A stretch of 64,000 nt of DNA, taken from assembly GCA_964017145.1 (NCBI GenBank), contig OZ024851.1, positions 1,426,001 to 1,490,000 of the forward strand, written 5' to 3'. Every line of letters starts with the position of its first letter. Position 1 is the stretch's first letter. Positions 10,666 through 22,932 of this stretch are shown here, in pieces. This stretch comes from Agrocybe praecox. Its lineage: Eukaryota; Basidiomycota; Agaricomycetes; Agaricales; Agrocybaceae. The position numbers were made by a program, and so were the translations under genes. A model generated the notes under the pieces. The model worked only from the letters and a program-made list of their open reading frames with translations, did not search any database and had not been told where the DNA came from.

Positions 10666-13600
10666 ATGTCAGAAAACAGACGCCCCTCCCCCGCCGCCGC
10701 CGCTCAATCGCGGGGCTCACCTTCTCCTTTCTTTGATAACGTCCCGCTGGCGCCTGCTAGGGTGACGAGGTCCGGTGCGAAGAAGGCGGGTGCGAAGATG
10801 AAGACGAAGGCGAAGAAGACGAACGAGGAGCAGAGGGTCCTGAGCGTGCGGAATGGGTTTCTGGATGTGAATGTGCATTATTCGCGTGCTAGCGCCGGAG
10901 ATGAGGACGACGAGCATGGAGAAGATAATAATGATAACAACAACAATAACGCCAACGAGGATAACGAGGAAAGCAACGCTAGCAACGGCAACGTCGATGC
11001 GTGCTTTGATTTTAGCGCTATCAGCGATAGCACGCCGCCGCCACCTCCGACGCCGTTTAGGGATTATGTGGGTCGTGAAGCGTCTCCCATACCCAGTGCG
11101 GGACCAGAGGCAGGAGTGGCGGTAACTCGCACGCCGACGAGGAAGCGTGTGGATTTCGCTGCGCTTGCGTCTGCGAAAAAGAAGAAGAGTGTTAGGAAGG
11201 GGAAGGGGAAGAAGAAGGTTGACAGTGCTGAAGATGGAGAAGATAAAGACCAAGACCAATCGAGAGACAGGGAAGATGGAAATATGGATAGGGAGCAGGA
11301 CAAAGACAAGGACAAAGATTCCCTGATGCTAGACTTGGACGTGGACATGTCGATGGTGGTCGTTGCTGCTGAAAGGATGCAGCTGATTAGTCCGCCGCCG
11401 GAGGAGACGCTGGAGGGGATGCGGAGGGCGAGTTTTCTGTTATATTTTCATTTTATCTGGAGTGCTCATTTTTGTTTTGGGTTTGTAGAGGTCGAGTGCG
11501 CAGTTTACGCCTGGGCAGGTTGGTAGGGATAAAGAGAAGGAGAAGACACCAGCGACGACGACGACAGTGAAGCGCAAGAGGGCCACTCGTGTCCAGCAGC
11601 CGAAACGATCGCTGGCAGCCTCTTCGTCCTCGTCCTTGCAGGCAGATGTTCCTATGGAGGATGTGATTTCGTTTGATGATAATCTGGATGTGGAAGGGGT
11701 GGAGGCTACGCCGAATCCGAAACCGAGAAAGTTGGGTAGGAGGGAAAGGGAAAGGGATAGGTCGCCTACGAGGGGTTCGGTCGCTTCTTCGTCTTCGTCT
11801 TCGCAGAAGGATGTGGATGGTGATGAAGAAGATGAGGATGAGGATGAGGAAGGGGATGTTATGCCTATGACGCCTTCCAGGTCCAAGGAGACAAGGATGT
11901 TGTTCGTGCAGAGCCCGCATGGGAGGAACCCAGATGCGGATTTTATCCCTGCGTTGGTGTTACCTGTTCTTGCTCCTGATACGGTAGCTCGACGCGCGGT
12001 GCTCGGTGCGCGTGGGTCAAGGAGGAGCGCTACGCCTATACCGCCCTACGAGCCTCCTACGGATGTGTTTACGCCGCCGCGGGAGGTGTTTTTGAGTCCT
12101 GCGCCTGGTGGGACGGGTTCGAGGAGGTCGGTCACGCCTGGTGCTGTTGGGAAGGGAAAGGGAAAGGGCAGAGGAGGGAGAAAGATGGAGGGGTTGAGGA
12201 TCGTTACTGTGAAGCAGGAGATACCGGATGATATTGATTTGAGAGCGCCGATGCCGCCTCCTAGTCCGACGGACGACCCGTTGTTGTTGAGTGGGCCACC
12301 GGAAGAGGAGTTGAGGATGCAGTCTGTGGAGGTGGAGGTGCAGACGGAGCCTGAGGCCGAGGTGCAGGTGGATGTTTTGCCTCCTTCGTCTCCTGAACCG
12401 CTGTTTGAGGATCTGCGTGTGGTGGATGCGTTTGACTTTGCACAGGGGTCTTCGTCAATGATGGAAGAAGACAGTATGGTGGATGACTCGCTGGATGTGG
12501 ATGTTTCTCCTGTGATGCTCTTTGAGGGTGCTGCTGCTGCTGTGGACTGCTGGAGTGATAGCGATGACGAGAATATTGGAGAACAGATTGAGGAGGGCGA
12601 AGGAGAGTATACGGGTCATTTTAGGACTGTCAAGGTTCCGACACAGGAAGATCCACCGAGTAGTGCGACGAGGGCGAGACAGGAAGAGTGGGGAAGACCA
12701 ATCAGTCCATATCCTTATCCGAGGAAAATCGAAGAGAAGCAGGAAGAAGAACGAGAAGAAGAGGAAGTTCGTGAAATGTCATTGACTCTGGAAGATGACG
12801 ATGAAGAATCGGACAGTGATATGGACTTTGATCCTTCTCTTGTTAAAATCACAAGTGGAGATCCTCGTGCTGCTGCTAGAGCTGCTGCTATTCTCAAACA
12901 AGTTCGTGTTCTCTTTTTTTGTGTCTTTCTTTTACTGAATTCTATGAATAGCACGACTATGATTGCTTTACCAAGATTAAACGACGTCATTCAACTGTCG
13001 ATTCCCTAATAAAGAGCTCGAGAAGACGCGATCTCATCTCTGCTGGCATCACAAAGTCGCGAAAATCAGCTTCTGTCATTGGAGAACGCGTTTTCATTCC
13101 TGGTTCTCCCTCGACTACCCTCCCTGCTCTCCTTCAAGAGGCCGAGCAGGAAGTCAGCCGTGTTTTACCCGCTTCACCGACATGGAATCCGTTCTTGACA
13201 CCAGAACAAAAACCACGGCCTTCTTCGTCGATGACTATCTATCGGGGCAATATTGATCATGATTTCGTTGGTGAAGCCGAGTGGACGAAAGAGGAATGGA
13301 AGTTGCTCGATGCGTGCTTTACTGATGAGCGTCTCGATCTCGCCGATCAAGAGGATGCACTTGCCCCTGTCGATATCGTCCAAATCGAGAATGTCGTCGA
13401 TCGCTTCGTTGCTTTTGTTGGTGGTCAGGAAATTGTCGATAAACGCGGAGAGGCCTGGTCTAGGTTCGTTCTCATTCCGATTTACAAAACGTATACTAAT
13501 GTTTTTGCAGACCTAATCTCATCGAACGTACACGGGCGTTACAGAAGAAACAACGTTCTGGAAAGGTCGCTCATCCTACCACTCCTATCGCTTCCCCATT

Positions 13601-14453
13601 TTTTCCTCGCTCCGCCACCACTCCAGACTATGCCCTAGGCGGAGCAAAAAGGGTGCCATACATGGAGGTCCCGGATTTCACCCCGCTCGTTCGGCGTCCG
13701 CTGAGGCCTGTCTTGCCTGCTCCTGTCACGCGAGACGCGCCGTTTTCTAATTTACCACCCGACGAAGAGGAGTCACCGCGAATCCCTGCTAGTTTGCTGG
13801 CACCGAGGTATTCGCATCTGTTGGAAGAGGCTATTGCGATTGGGAAGGAGGGTGATTTCAAAACCATGCCATTGTCCGAAGGGACCACGAGCATGCTCGT
13901 CACCCCCTCTATCGCGCGTGTGCTCGTCCCTGAGGCGCCGCCTACGCTAGGCAAGCGCGTGAAGGGGTTTTTGTTCTCGTACCTCCCTACACTCTCTTCG
14001 CGGCCCGAGAAGCAGAAGAGCAGCTCGAAGCCAGGTCTGGCGCTGCCTTTACCCCCTCCTGAGATCCTCGAGCGCCCGCGTGGGCCTGTGAAGACGCCTG
14101 CGAGGCCTGCGGTGCCAAAGGCGAGGCATCCGAGGGAGATGGTGAGGCTGCATCGTGCGTCGGGGATTCCGAAACGGGTTGGGGGGGAGTCCTCTGAGGG
14201 CGGACAGCAGCAGCAGCCGAAGAGGCTCGTGGAGCTGAATCATTGTGAGCCGCCGCCTGAGGAGGTTATTGTGAGATCTTCTATTGGGAGGCAGAGGAGG
14301 AGCAGTGGGAGTAGTGTGAAGGATTTGGTTAGGGGATTTGAGGAGATGGAGAGGGAGGAGAGGGAGAAGGCGAGGGTGGATGCGAAGGCGGCTAGTGCGA
14401 GGTTGAGGATGAGAGGGACGGTGTTGGATACGAGGCCGAAGTGGAAGCCTTGA
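10666..14453 (+). CDS. Large disordered basic/acidic protein, probably nuclear, function unknown
   Basis: Four exons: 10666-11427, 11489-12901, 12952-13463 and 13511-14453, all in phase, giving 1,209 residues. The first intron has a GC donor (AGG|gcgagt); the others are GT-AG. The N-terminal ~700 residues are low-complexity with acidic runs, an Asn-rich run, and Lys/Arg clusters such as KKKKSVRKGKGKKK that look like nuclear localisation signals. A more conserved-looking part follows, starting with HDYDCFTKIKRRHSTVDSL (12952 on) and including EWTKEEWKLLDACFTDERL and a hydrophobic VENVVDRFVAF-like helix. The C-terminus has proline-rich segments and a charged EMEREEREKARVDAKAASAR helix. I cannot name the family. 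Chromatin or cell-division roles are possible but unsupported. Confidence 0.78.
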
Positions 14454-15295
14454 TTTATTTGATTTTTTGGGTGATTTTTTTTGGCTGGCTAGTCTGGACT
14501 GGCTGGATTGTTATGCGCACACGCTCCTTTTTTCTGTTTTGTTTTGGCTCTGTTATGTAGTAAAATCTTCGTTCATTTGTTTCTCTTCTATGTATCACCC
14601 ATATGCCAAAGGCTACTAGTTCCTACTACTCTTTACCAACTCTATGTTGTTTTTGATATTTTTTGAATTTATGATGATTTTTCTCATATGAGTATTTTTG
14701 ATTGAGGACTTTTGGCCTGAAGCTGTATAGAAACTGGGAATGTTATGCTCTAGATGCCTTTGCCAAACAATGTCTGGGGACTGTAGCTGTTGTTTACTTG
14801 ATCATGTAGAGTACATATTGAGTACATACCCTGGTCACCTTGGGTATATACTAAAGATATAGTAGTAGTACTCATGAGACGGACAGTGGAAGTGGCTTTC
14901 GGGCAGTGGAAGTCGGGTACATCTGTCATGCTGGCATCCCGAGACCGTCCAGGCAACCAGCAGCCATCTGGTTGTTCATGTGATTTCCTGCAAATTTCCT
15001 GCTCTTTTTTCTCCTCCCAGTCTCTCAAAGCAAGTGGCTAACTCCCCACAGCATTCCCTCTGTTTCTTTCAATGAATTCATGGCAGGAAAACAGGAAGTC
15101 ATTGAAGAGATCATCCAGGATGTTGGAAGTGAAACCTAAGTTAATACCTACAGGCTACCTGGAGGTAGGGCTGCCAACTGGTCCTGTCTTTGTTACAGTC
15201 AAGACTTTAACAAGAACAAGCAAACAAGGTTTTAACGAATAATGAGGTTATGATTTGATTCGACGAAGATACAAGACATGGTAAGCTATGATATA
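14454..15295. other. Intergenic, 3' flank of the disordered-protein gene; start of AT-rich island
   Basis: T-rich 3' UTR-like sequence to about 14,700, then unique-looking sequence without a convincing gene. Coding signals stop here and do not return until 44.4 kb. Confidence 0.5.
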
Positions 15296-16070
15296 CAGTT
15301 GAGGACAAGCGAAACCGACCAATTTTATATTTCCGGAAATATTTATTTTAGTAAGAATCTAACGACAGATATGAACTCGAAAAAATGAATAGAGCTCAAA
15401 AATGATATTTTCATAATATCCCCACGACAGAATAGCGTGGCCAATTTTTTTGACCCTTTGCCCGCACCTAATTTTCAACTTCACGATATCAGTACTTACA
15501 CCATCCCCAATACTGAGTAAAATTATTGGCATAATCAGAGTCCGATCTGTCCTCCTGCTCGCTGGTGGCAAGATCTTTAAGGTCTTCTGGTGGCCGATCA
15601 ATAATTTTATCAATACCAGCACTTCCACCACCTATTTCATCAAGCTGTGGCATTGGAATTGTGCTCAATGTGATGTTTGTATTGATTGAGCTGTCTTCTG
15701 CTGAAGGCTTTTGGTTTTTAAGCCCAGAAATATTTCTTTTCTTCTTTGCACAGCGGTTTTTTGGCGGCATCAAGATGATTTTTTTGTGAGAGAATGAGTT
15801 GATAGAATATTCCAATTTTTTGTTCACATACTTAGTTTATTAAAAGGATGCGAAAAACAATATTTCGGAAATTTTAGCGATTTTTTTTTGGGTTGGCCAA
15901 CATTTTTGAGCCCAAATTTCTTAAATCTTCAACAATAAAATTTTTGCTTGTGCAAATCTTTTCATTGGGCCATATTCTTCATATTACACACATTTTCAAG
16001 TCCTATTTACAAATATAGCTCCTACCATAACAGGTCCACAAAATTTGTCAGTTTTGCTTGTCCTCAACTG
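15296..16070. mobile_element. Tc1/mariner-type DNA element, 775 bp, flanked by TA
   Basis: Left end CAGTTGAGGACAAGCGAAAC and the reverse complement of the right end CAGTTGAGGACAAGCAAAAC match almost perfectly, and similarity continues for ~15 bp more. TA dinucleotides at 15294-15295 and 16071-16072 fit a TA target duplication. The interior carries the remains of an N-terminal coding segment on the minus strand but is far too short for a full transposase, so the copy is non-autonomous. Confidence 0.85.
15489..15770 (-). pseudogene. N-terminal transposase-like remnant in the Tc1/mariner-type element
   Basis: An ATG at 15770 opens a 90-odd residue frame beginning MPPKNRCAKKKRNISGLKNQ, followed by an acidic/Pro part and ending YWGW beside a GTGTAAGT splice-donor-like sequence. 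Basic MPPK-type N-termini are common in basidiomycete DDE transposases, but no helix-turn-helix or DDE catalytic region is present. I read it as the left-over first exon of a deleted transposase. An unrelated passenger ORF is the alternative. Confidence 0.5.
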
Positions 16071-17261
16071 TATATAATATAATGAAAAATGAAACATAAC
16101 ACGTAACATGGTGACTTGACCATCACATCATCTCCCTTTTTATGATGGCGAGTAGCGAGTGGGATAGGGTTGCATATAAAATTGGGGTATTTTTTACAAA
16201 GTGTAATTTACATCGGTAATCCTATATATGAAGAGAATAAGGGTTTTGATGTCATCATGCTTAGCCAATCTTATGTAAACATTGGGTAAGCAGGCGCAGT
16301 GCGGCAAGCATTGCCCAAAACGGTTGGCTGTGGCTGATCTCTGCAAATTGGCACATTTTCACTCATTTGTCACGCCAAATGTGTCTGTATATTCTTTTCA
16401 ATATCTTTTCAAGCCTGGGTATACTCATGAGAAGACACTGTAATCTGGGGTGTGCTTATGTGCTTCTTTTTTTTTTTTTTGCTTTTTTGCAGGTGTTTTT
16501 CCTGCTTTTCCCCCTCATTTTGATTGAAGCTCTATCTAAACTGCTGCTGTTTGAGTCAATTTTCTTCTTTTTTGTGTCTGTTGGGTAGCAGAGCTGGAAT
16601 ATTGAAACTGTTCTTTTTTTTTTAGCTTTAACATTCTGACAATAGTAGCAGGTGCTGCTTCAATATAAGTAAATGAGATATGTGATAATAATAATAAATA
16701 ACAAAGACAAAAGCAGTGTCACTCAGCTCTGTTTGGAAAGGGGGATATATATGATTATTAAAATATATGAGAATAAGATGTGTGTGTCAGTCAGCTCTAT
16801 TTGGAGATTGTTTAGAGAGGGAAATATATATGTTTGTCAAATTATAAGATACAAAATCATATGTATTCTATAAAAGAAGTATAAGAAAGCTAAAAATGTG
16901 TATGACTGGATAAACAGGGGGTTGTGGAAGTCCATGCAGTGGTGTGCAGAAAAGGTGCATCCAAAAGATCACGTATCTGATCAAGGACACGTTGGAGCAG
17001 TCCAGAGTGTAACTGTATGGTGCACTAAAAAGGAGAGGTGGGTGGGAGCGAAAAAAAGACCCAAGAGTAACAAGAAAGTGAAAAAGGCAAGCAAGGATTT
17101 TTTGTACTCGAGCAGGAAAGAGCAACAAAGTAGGAAGATTTTCAGGGCTGGGTATATTTAGAATATTAAGGCAATTTTTAATACAATACAACAAACCAAA
17201 AATGTAGTGTACCCAGAGGTTGAATCTTTCTAATAAACAACCCCATAAATTATTAAGAAGA
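16071..17261. repeat. AT-rich repeat-derived region with a diverged dispersed repeat
   Basis: No gene seen. About 16,720-16,990 is related to 19,520-19,720: both share CAGTCAG(C/A)TCT(G/A)T, a GGATAAA(C/T)(A)GGGG(G)(A)GTTG motif, and an AATCACGT/GATCACGT step in the same order. The paired copies suggest a diverged element or LTR, but I could not define ends. Confidence 0.45.
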
Positions 17262-17298
17262 GGCGCAAAGCGCCAGCAGGGTCCAGGGGCACAACCCC
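17262..17298. repeat. Pair of GC-rich short hairpins in AT-rich DNA
   Basis: GGCGC-AAA-GCGCC at 17262-17274 and GGGG-CACAA-CCCC at 17286-17298 are perfect short inverted repeats 11 bp apart, inside a GC-rich patch (17,258-17,350) surrounded by AT-rich sequence. The pattern resembles double-hairpin elements known from fungal organelle genomes. Whether this is one is not established. Confidence 0.55.
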
Positions 17299-18945
17299 AG
17301 CAAGCTGTTGACCGAGCGTAGCAGGAGGTGAGTGAAGCGAACCTTCCAATGTGTAGCGACAGGTCAAAAAGCTTGTTTATATTAATTTACCTATTATATG
17401 CCTGAATGTTTGTGAGGTGCGTTTATAATTGTAAATAATATATGACACGTGAGGAAAGTCTGGTCGATGACCGGACAACTTTGGGACAACTCCCGTGATA
17501 CCTCAGCCAATTTTCTGCTGACACATTCTACTTGTTTTTGACTGCGTTCAAATTTTTAACCTACAGGTTAACTAGATAAGTTCACTAGATGCCTATCCTG
17601 GATGCTGCTACGGTAGGACCTTGCAATATTAGATCTTCCTGAGTCGAACTTCAATTCTAAGCATTGGCAAAATTGAAAAAATCAATTACCTCAACATTGC
17701 ATCTGCCTAACTCGAAGGCCTAACTTGGGCCTAACTTGAAGAAATCCTTGCAGATGCCCCAGTCATGCACAAACTCCACAATAAAAATAAGATAGTGGTC
17801 CTCAATAATCTGGAAGAGGAAGAGGGTGGTTCATTTTTGATCTCGACGGATGGGTATGGACTATTTCTGTGCTTTTTGAGGTCCTTACAAACACAGGAGG
17901 CGAAAAATTCGAATTGTGCTCGAAAAATCACGTGCTTTGTAGAAAAATATTAATTTACATGTTAATTTATATTTTTTGCTAGACGGAACATTGCAGACGT
18001 GTAATTTACCCTATTATATGCCTACTCAGGAATTTTATACGCAACCCTAGAGTGGGAGGTTTAAAAACACAACCGGAACAGAGTGTGGTGGTCGTGGGGG
18101 GTACATAATCAGAACGAAGATTTTGAGAAAAACTTGGGGGAGATTTGGGGCGAATTGGATGAGAAACAGAAAAAGATGTATCTACAAGTGACAAACTAAT
18201 AGATATAGTCCCAATAGTCCCAACCTTTGGTGGTAATAGCTAACTGAGTTATGTTATTAGTAGCAACATTATTTGACGTAACTTGGTTATAATGTTAATT
18301 GTCTGTAGTCCATAAAGTAAAGCTATGCAAGCTAACAACCAGCTCTTTGTGCTGCATAGTATAATGTAAACACATGTTTAAATGTTATTAGTTAACCCAA
18401 TTAAGCATATGTACTAGCCCAACAGCAGCAGTAAACATCATAGCTTTAGTTGTTAGTATTGATTATCAAAGTTCTGTGGTTATATGTTACAACTAAACTG
18501 TCTCAAGTAAATAGTGAATGTGCATATAGTTCATAACTTAATCTTACCTATATAAAGCTCCTAGATTTGTGACTGATTGAAATCAATTAGAAAAGACAGG
18601 TAACTATCCTAAACAAGGTGATGTTTTACAGAGCATAAATACATCACAATAGTACACCAAAGAACTTTTATATGGATAATTACTGATCACGTTGCTGAAT
18701 GAGAGCTTAGATAAGATAATGGACAATACAAACATTCAATAAATGTTGTGAATGACTATCAATCATGCCTGAAACACATTGATTTTTGGCTGATGTCCTA
18801 AAATAGAAGTAATTTCCCAATTGGGATATATTTGCTTTTTCAAGATGTTGTGAGGTGTTATAGCTTAATTTTATGCTGTATAACATACATATAAGGTCTG
18901 TCAATAGTTTAAGAATAGTCTTGAATTTTTAAAAGGAGTAAAACC
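17299..18945. other. AT-rich gene-free stretch
   Basis: About 1.65 kb with only short, low-quality frames. There is no recognisable element border, tandem repeat or RNA gene. It is probably old, decayed repeat sequence. Confidence 0.4.
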
Positions 18946-19330
18946 ATAGCAAATGTGCGCTTTTTGGGAACATGTATAAATAAGACAAATTATTTTTGAA
19001 TATTATGCAAATGCACTGCAATCCTATTCATTTTTGACCTCTTTATGCAGTGGATAAATAGTGATATATGTATAGTAAACTGTATCAGCATTTTATTTGA
19101 TTAAGAAGCACCCATAATAGAGTGAAACAGACATTTGGTGCGCTTTTTGGGCCTATTTATAAATAGATTAGATTATTTTTGAACATTATCCAGATGCATT
19201 TTTCTGCATCCATCCCTTCCTGTCATATTTTCGCATTTTTGAGTACACTGTAAATCACCATAAATGTATAAAATGCTATATGTATCTTTTGTTTTGTAAA
19301 AAAGCGCCCAGAACATAGGAAACTGGACAA
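18946..19330 (+). repeat. Diverged tandem duplication, ~185-bp unit, two copies
   Basis: Two consecutive copies share TG(C/T)GCGCTTTTTGGG, then a TATAAATA(A)GA step, ATTATTTTTGAA(T/C)ATTAT and a TGCAxCC block followed by a TGTA(A)A/ATATGTAT block. They begin near 18,955 and 19,138. No coding content. Confidence 0.55.
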
Positions 19331-19379
19331 TATGCAGTAAAAAATGCTCTATTAGGAAATTAGTCATGTGAGAGAGATG

Positions 19380-19512
19380 CCACAGCCACAAATATGATAA
19401 GATAGGACAACACAGCCACATGAGATAAGATATAGATTACATAGCCACATTTCTGATAAGATAGTATTGCACTGCCACATTTTGGATAAGATAAGATAGC
19501 ATAGCCACCAAA
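19380..19512 (+). repeat. Degenerate minisatellite with CATAGCCAC-GATAAGATA motif
   Basis: Four to five imperfect units of about 30-38 bp, each combining a (CA)CAGCCAC(A) core with GATAAGATA. The array is short and diverged. Confidence 0.6.
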
Positions 19513-19519
19513 ACTAAAA

Positions 19520-19720
19520 TTATATGGATAAGATTTGTTAGTCAGTCAGATCTGTTCAGAGAGAAAAGGTTTATATGTATATTTTATTAAATATGTAAAA
19601 CTATAAATCTGTGTGACAGGATAAATGGGGAGTTGCAGAAGTCTGGGCGGCAGCATGCTGAGAAAGCACATCTGAAGAATCACGTGAGTGATCAAAGATG
19701 CGTCCCAAATGACTCGACTC
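19520..19720 (+). repeat. Second copy of the dispersed repeat seen at ~16.7-17.0 kb
   Basis: Shares motif order with 16,720-16,990 (GTCAGTCAG, AATATGTAAAA-type step, GACAGGATAAATGGGG, AATCACGTGAGTGATCAAAG). Same orientation, clearly diverged. Confidence 0.45.
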
Positions 19721-20199
19721 AAAGGAGAGCGTGTCGTTGGGAGCCATCTGCCAAGACTTGAATGTTTGAGGTGCCCCAGGTGAACCGGTGCGGCTGCCCA
19801 GTGGCTGTATCAACTGGAACGAAGCTCACAAATGCCACTGGGAGGACAAAACCGGAAGACAAGAGGCACCACCACACACAGAACTGAGATCCGCAAGAAT
19901 TCTAGAGTAAGTTTAGATTTCAAAATTTTGTGCAAGAATTTCAGGAAACATGCTGGAAGGTATGATGCAGGATAATGCAAGTAATTAGAACAATCACAAA
20001 GAGGTAAGGGGGAGTAACAAGCGTGCACAGAGCAATACAAGAAGAAATAAAAGCGAAAAACGAGAGAAAGTTTAAGCCTTGAATTCAACAGGGGAGATTA
20101 ATAAAGACGGGAGTTAACAAGAATAGAAAATTATATAAAATAATTATGAATAGATACAAAGAGAGAAATACAATGATAGATATGAAATACATCAAAATT

Positions 20200-22110
20200 G
20201 GGTTTAAGAGAGTTGAAACAAGCGAAATCCGTATAAGCCCGGAATGTGTAAACATAATTTGTTCCCCACACGGGCTAATATAATAGGAAGACTATATAGG
20301 TCCATCCGTCTCTAAAGAAATACCATGGAGGGGAGCAACAGCTCTACCAACCCTGACCAGTACTGCTCTCACCCAGGTCAGAAAAATATTCTGGGTTGTG
20401 TGCTTCCATTGACCATGAGGGTCTCGAAAAGCGAATAGAGCCATGAATTAAGGAGGATCTTGGGCATTGCAGTGGGCTCACTCAAATATTTTCATAGCCC
20501 TGAAGGTGGTATAACATTAACTTAAAAGAGCTTGGTAGGTCAACAATGAAGTCCTGGCAGATACTCAAGAGAGGTGGGAGCACAAGGAGAAGGTGAATGT
20601 TGCAGTTCAAGGCCACCCTTTTTTGCTGGAACATGAACGAGTTTAACCAGTGAATGACCTTCTCACCTAGCAGCATATTGAATGTGCCAAGCATGAATAA
20701 GAGACAGGCAGATACAGGTAGGTAAACCTGAGCATGAGCCTGAATGTTCCGCTGACAAAGGAGAGAGAAGCATGAATAACGCTGGCATACAAGCTTCTAC
20801 AGACTCTGAAGATGTTATGATTATTGCAGAATTTGGTGAAGGGAATAATCCCAACACCATATGTTAAGTGTGGAAAGAGATGAAGGCATAGAAATAAAAA
20901 TGAAAATGAAAATCTGGAAGATGAAACAAATTAAGATGTTTAAAATTTGAGGTTGTGCTTGGAATGCAGTGCACGAGAGGTGGAGGCCGATGATAAAAAT
21001 GAAGGAAGTATTCTGCAGGAGGAAAGCGAGGAAGGGAATAATGAGCAATATAGAGAAAAATCATGTCTGGAACATAGAGTATGAGAAGAGGTATCCAATG
21101 GCGGATAAAGAATGCGGAGCTATGAAATAGAGAAGAAGAAGTTCTTATTCTATGTAAATTGAAAGGCAGAGAAACATAATAAATGGATGGAAATTGAGAC
21201 GAGCGAGCGAAAGTGATTGGCCAATCATAGAATTTGGTGTGAGAAAGAGAAGGCTGAGGATTGAGAGGTGTGTACATATCAAATAAAAAGGAGTAATTCA
21301 AATAGCAGTAAAAAAGAAAGCATAGTTTGAGGCTATCACAACCAGAATATCTCTAGAGATAGGGTTGGGATGGCTATCATCTGATGCAACATAAAGTCTA
21401 TCAGTCAAGAAGAAGTTGGCAACGAGGACCGCAAATGTGCGGCGCAAGGAGGTGATGATGTGAAGGTTAGAGCTACAGCCTTTAGGGCCTATGGTTATCA
21501 GAGTGGAACCTGCTCTGGAAGCTCATCTGCTTCAAAACGTGGATGGCTGCCTCAATAGCAAAGGTTATGAGCTTATAGATGTCCCATCCTGGAACTTCCC
21601 AGTAGAGAGTATGCTGGGAGTGGATATCAGTGACTAGTGGACCAAAATCCATCACCATATAGAAGGGAGAACAGAGGGCGGAGGACTCAATTCTTATGCA
21701 AACAAGCATGTGAAGGCGAATAGAGTGCATTGTATGAACTCTCATGAGGATAGGCAATGGAGATATACGAGAGAGAGCTTGACGACGTCCTTGGACCACA
21801 GAGGTTGACGAGGTTTAAGCTGGCAATTTGAGGGTGTGCATCTGGAAGACCCATTAAAGGCTGATGGATGTAGGGATAGAACTGACAGTGCGAGAACCTT
21901 TGTCAGGATCCATGGAGTGACAAGTCTTTAAATTAGCGAAATTGCAAATGTGAAGTCATATTCAATATTTATAACAATAAGAAGCTGTCAATGAAGGAGC
22001 CCGAGTGGCTTAAAAAACCAACCCAGCTTTGAGTGCAGGAAGCGCTGGACAAATTTAATGGAACTTCTCGATGTCCACCGAGCATACTCGAGTCTCAGGG
22101 GGAGCCATAG
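20200..22110 (-). pseudogene. Decayed retroelement, probably Ty3/gypsy, minus strand
   Basis: Several short minus-strand frames lie in a row with stops and shifts between them. The frame at 20694-20482 contains ICQDFIVDLPSSFKLMLYHL, which resembles the start of gypsy integrase cores (MDFI-V-LP followed by a hydrophobic strand), and HWLNSFMFQQKR before it. The frame at 21799-21482 (VPGWDIYKLITFAIEAAIHVL) and the sequence to 22,110 are compatible with other polyprotein parts but are not diagnostic. No LTR pair was found. Treat it as a relic. Confidence 0.45.
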
Positions 22111-22114
22111 AGAC

Positions 22115-22503
22115 AAGATGGTCAAACACAAAAGATATCAGTGAACAAGATGGTCGAACGTGAGAGGAAACGAACAAAATAGACGAATGGGATAGGTATA
22201 AGCGAACGAAATAGTTGAACATGAAAGGTATGAACGAACGACAGAGTCAAACGCAAGAGGTGTAGGCGAACGACAGAGTCAGATGCAAAAGATATAGGCA
22301 AACAACCAAGTCGAACACAAAATGTATAGGCAAACAACCAAGTCGAATGCAAAGGTATAGGCAAACAACCAAGTCGAAAGCGAGGGACATAGGTGAACGA
22401 CATAATCAAACGCAAGAGATATAGGCAAACGACAGAGTTGAATGCGAGAGGTGTAAGCGAGCAACAGAGTCGAACGCAAGAGGTATAGGCGAACGACAGA
22501 GTC
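22115..22503 (+). repeat. 32-bp minisatellite, segment 1
   Basis: Tandem copies of a ~32-bp unit around GAACGACA(T/G)AGTCGAACGC plus an AAGAG(G)TATAGGC part. The unit length was counted directly at 22,266-22,360. The array is interrupted exactly at 22503/22504 by a solo LTR and continues after it. Confidence 0.9.
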
Positions 22504-22932
22504 TGTGACGGGATAGTATAATATATGCGTCCGCTGCATCTTGTTTCTTGTCGCTATACCTATTTTTATTTTGGATCTTGCACGTGCCGTCTTTATCTTA
22601 TTTTATCTCTTCCGGCCCATGCTCGCATAATATATTATTAGATAATAATAATTACTTGTACTTATAATGTTCGGTAGAATACTTTCTATTCTATCTTTTA
22701 CTTCTTGCCAACTCCCGTGTGATCCTTGAAGATCCTGAGAGTCGTACTCTATCCTCGCCGGCTGAGCACCCAGACATCTGCTCTCCCGCTCGGGGTGACA
22801 GAGTCTCTAGCTGAAGAGTCACAACAGCCTGACCGTGATGTCCTGACAAATGTCATGCTCACAACCCTCTACTCTCAACTCCTCACATCGTGCACCTCAA
22901 TGCTATGAAGTTCCGAACCACACAGCGTCACA
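22504..22932 (+). mobile_element. Solo LTR, Ty3/gypsy type (429 bp) with GAGTC target duplication
   Basis: Starts TGTGACGGGATAG and ends CACAGCGTCACA, so the termini are the inverted pair TGTGACG/CGTCACA typical of gypsy LTRs. The 5 bp before it (22499-22503) and after it (22933-22937) are both GAGTC. It sits inside the minisatellite, whose unit contains GAGTC. There is no internal sequence, so the element was lost by LTR-LTR recombination. Contains a CTTATAATG and TATAATATAT-rich central part. Confidence 0.93.
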
